Of a DNA stretch of 6,020 nt, positions 5,605 through 6,020 are shown in pieces; positions within the stretch are counted from its first letter, which is position 1, and each line of letters begins with the position of its first letter. The notes beneath the pieces are model-generated. The model was not told the DNA's origin. It made no database searches and saw only the letters and a list, made by a program, of their open reading frames with translations. The position numbers and the translations under genes were made by a program. Origin of the DNA: Vulcanimicrobiota bacterium (lineage in GTDB: Bacteria; Eremiobacterota; Eremiobacteria; Baltobacterales; Baltobacteraceae); NCBI GenBank assembly GCA_028287545.1, contig JAQBPL010000030.1:1-6020 (forward strand), in the 5' to 3' direction.

Positions 5605-5691
5605 GCCTTCGTCACGCATGGTGCCTCACGTTCAACGTGTATCGCGAGGCACGGGTTGGTGACGGGGGCCCTTCGACAAGCTCAGGGTGAC
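5583..5691. repeat. Nested palindromic intergenic element with 25-base terminal arms
   Basis: The arms 5583-5607 and 5667-5691 are inverted complements with two mismatches (core GAGCTTGTCGA / TCGACAAGCTC). Further matched pairs are nested inside: CGTCAC (5610-5615) with GTGACG (5659-5664), GTGCCTC (5621-5627) with GAGGCAC (5646-5652), and CACGTT with AACGTG (5627-5639) at the tip. The whole 109 bases could fold into one long stem. There is no open frame or transposase. From memory, the arm core resembles a GTCACCCTGAGCTTGTCGAAGG-type repeat common between genes in several high-GC genomes. It is best read as a REP/MITE-like element, and it fills the gap between convergent genes. Confidence 0.85.
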
Positions 5692-5700
5692 AACGTTTTT
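5667..5700 (+). terminator. Possible plus-strand terminator: right palindrome arm plus T-run
   Basis: The stem formed by 5583-5607 and 5667-5691 is followed after four bases by TTTTT (5696-5700). This could end transcripts from the lipoprotein gene. The very long loop, itself structured, is unlike a classical intrinsic terminator. On the minus strand, after the gyrA stop, the same stem has no T-tract. Confidence 0.35.
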
Positions 5701-5718
5701 CCTCAGCGTGACGGCGAT

Positions 5719-6020
5719 TTACACCGTGACTGGGGGTTCTCCGGTGATGTCGGCGACGGCTTTTGATTGCTGGCCGAGGTTTGCGATGGCGATGACTTCG
5801 TCGCCTTCGGCGAGGCGCTGCAGGCGGACGCCCTTGGTCGAGCGGCCGGCGCGGCGGATCTGGCTGACCGGGATGCGGATCACCTGGTTGCCCGAGGTGA
5901 TCATCAAGAGCTCGTCTTCCGGCGCGACCAAGATCTGGTCGACGACGTGGCCGATCTCTTTCTCCTTGGCGAACGCCTTGACGCCCTTGCCGCCGCGCGA
6001 GGTGTGGCGGTAGTCGTCGA
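5719..6020 (-). CDS. gyrA: DNA gyrase subunit A, C-terminal end (start outside window)
   Basis: The last 100 codons of GyrA are visible. They belong to the C-terminal beta-pinwheel that wraps DNA and lets gyrase introduce negative supercoils. The fragment begins DDYRHTSRGGKGVKAF, a blade with the conserved RGGKG core. QILVAPEDELLMITSGNQVIR and the next blade's RRAGRSTKGVRLQRL follow, then EGDEVIAIANL near the end. This repeat pattern is shared by GyrA and ParC. GyrA is preferred because the blades are regularly spaced and well conserved, but the distinguishing GyrA box and the breakage-reunion domain lie outside. The protein ends TGEPPVTV without the long acidic tail of E. coli GyrA. The TAA stop is at 5721-5719, and the palindromic repeat region begins six bases further on. 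It is convergent with the lipoprotein gene. Confidence 0.92.
   Translation of the reverse strand, partial: DDYRHTSRGGKGVKAFAKEKEIGHVVDQILVAPEDELLMITSGNQVIRIPVSQIRRAGRSTKGVRLQRLAEGDEVIAIANLGQQSKAVADITGEPPVTV

Overview
This window is high-GC bacterial DNA carrying housekeeping genes and two poorly characterised exported proteins. It comes from an organism with a bacterial selenocysteine (Sec) decoding system. An exported solute-binding protein and a lipobox protein point to an envelope with a periplasm or lipoprotein anchoring. The phylum cannot be fixed from the sequence. My loose guess is an uncultivated soil-type lineage such as Eremiobacterota/Vulcanimicrobiota, but that is an impression only.

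Layout, left to right. Positions 1-320 (minus) hold the N-terminal third of an NMT1/SsuA-like ABC-transporter substrate-binding protein with a signal peptide, a good ribosome-binding site and a plausible promoter. Positions 455-4024 (minus) form a tight cluster read right to left: thioredoxin (trx), then selA (selenocysteine synthase), then selB (Sec-specific elongation factor). selA and selB share a base in a TAATG junction. The start of selA is anomalous. Conserved SelA N-terminal sequence continues upstream of the first canonical start codon (TTG at 3624) without any ATG, GTG or TTG. A perfect 12-bp-arm hairpin lies exactly in that stretch.

From 4025 to 4213 is a divergent intergenic region. 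It is followed on the plus strand by a 225-residue secreted protein (4214-4891). An inverted repeat spans its start codon, and it has an internally duplicated 14-15-residue motif. Next comes a 190-residue predicted lipoprotein with four C-terminal cysteines (4976-5548). The C-terminal 100 codons of gyrA enter from the right edge on the minus strand (5719-6020) and converge on the lipoprotein gene.

The 170 bases between the two convergent genes are almost wholly repeat. There are tandem 22-base units starting with GTCAC, then a nested palindrome with 25-base arms, then an inverted partial copy of the first unit. The first unit also supplies the stop codon of the lipoprotein gene.

How the genes work together: SelA converts seryl-tRNA(Sec) to selenocysteyl-tRNA(Sec), and SelB delivers it to UGA codons marked by a SECIS hairpin. 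Thioredoxin may supply reducing power, for example for selenium reduction or for selenoproteins (inference). selC and selD are not in the window. The strongest lead is the selA leader: its hairpin, missing start codon and thioredoxin coupling could be a translational control element, comparable in concept to the SECIS-like element reported upstream of selAB in E. coli.
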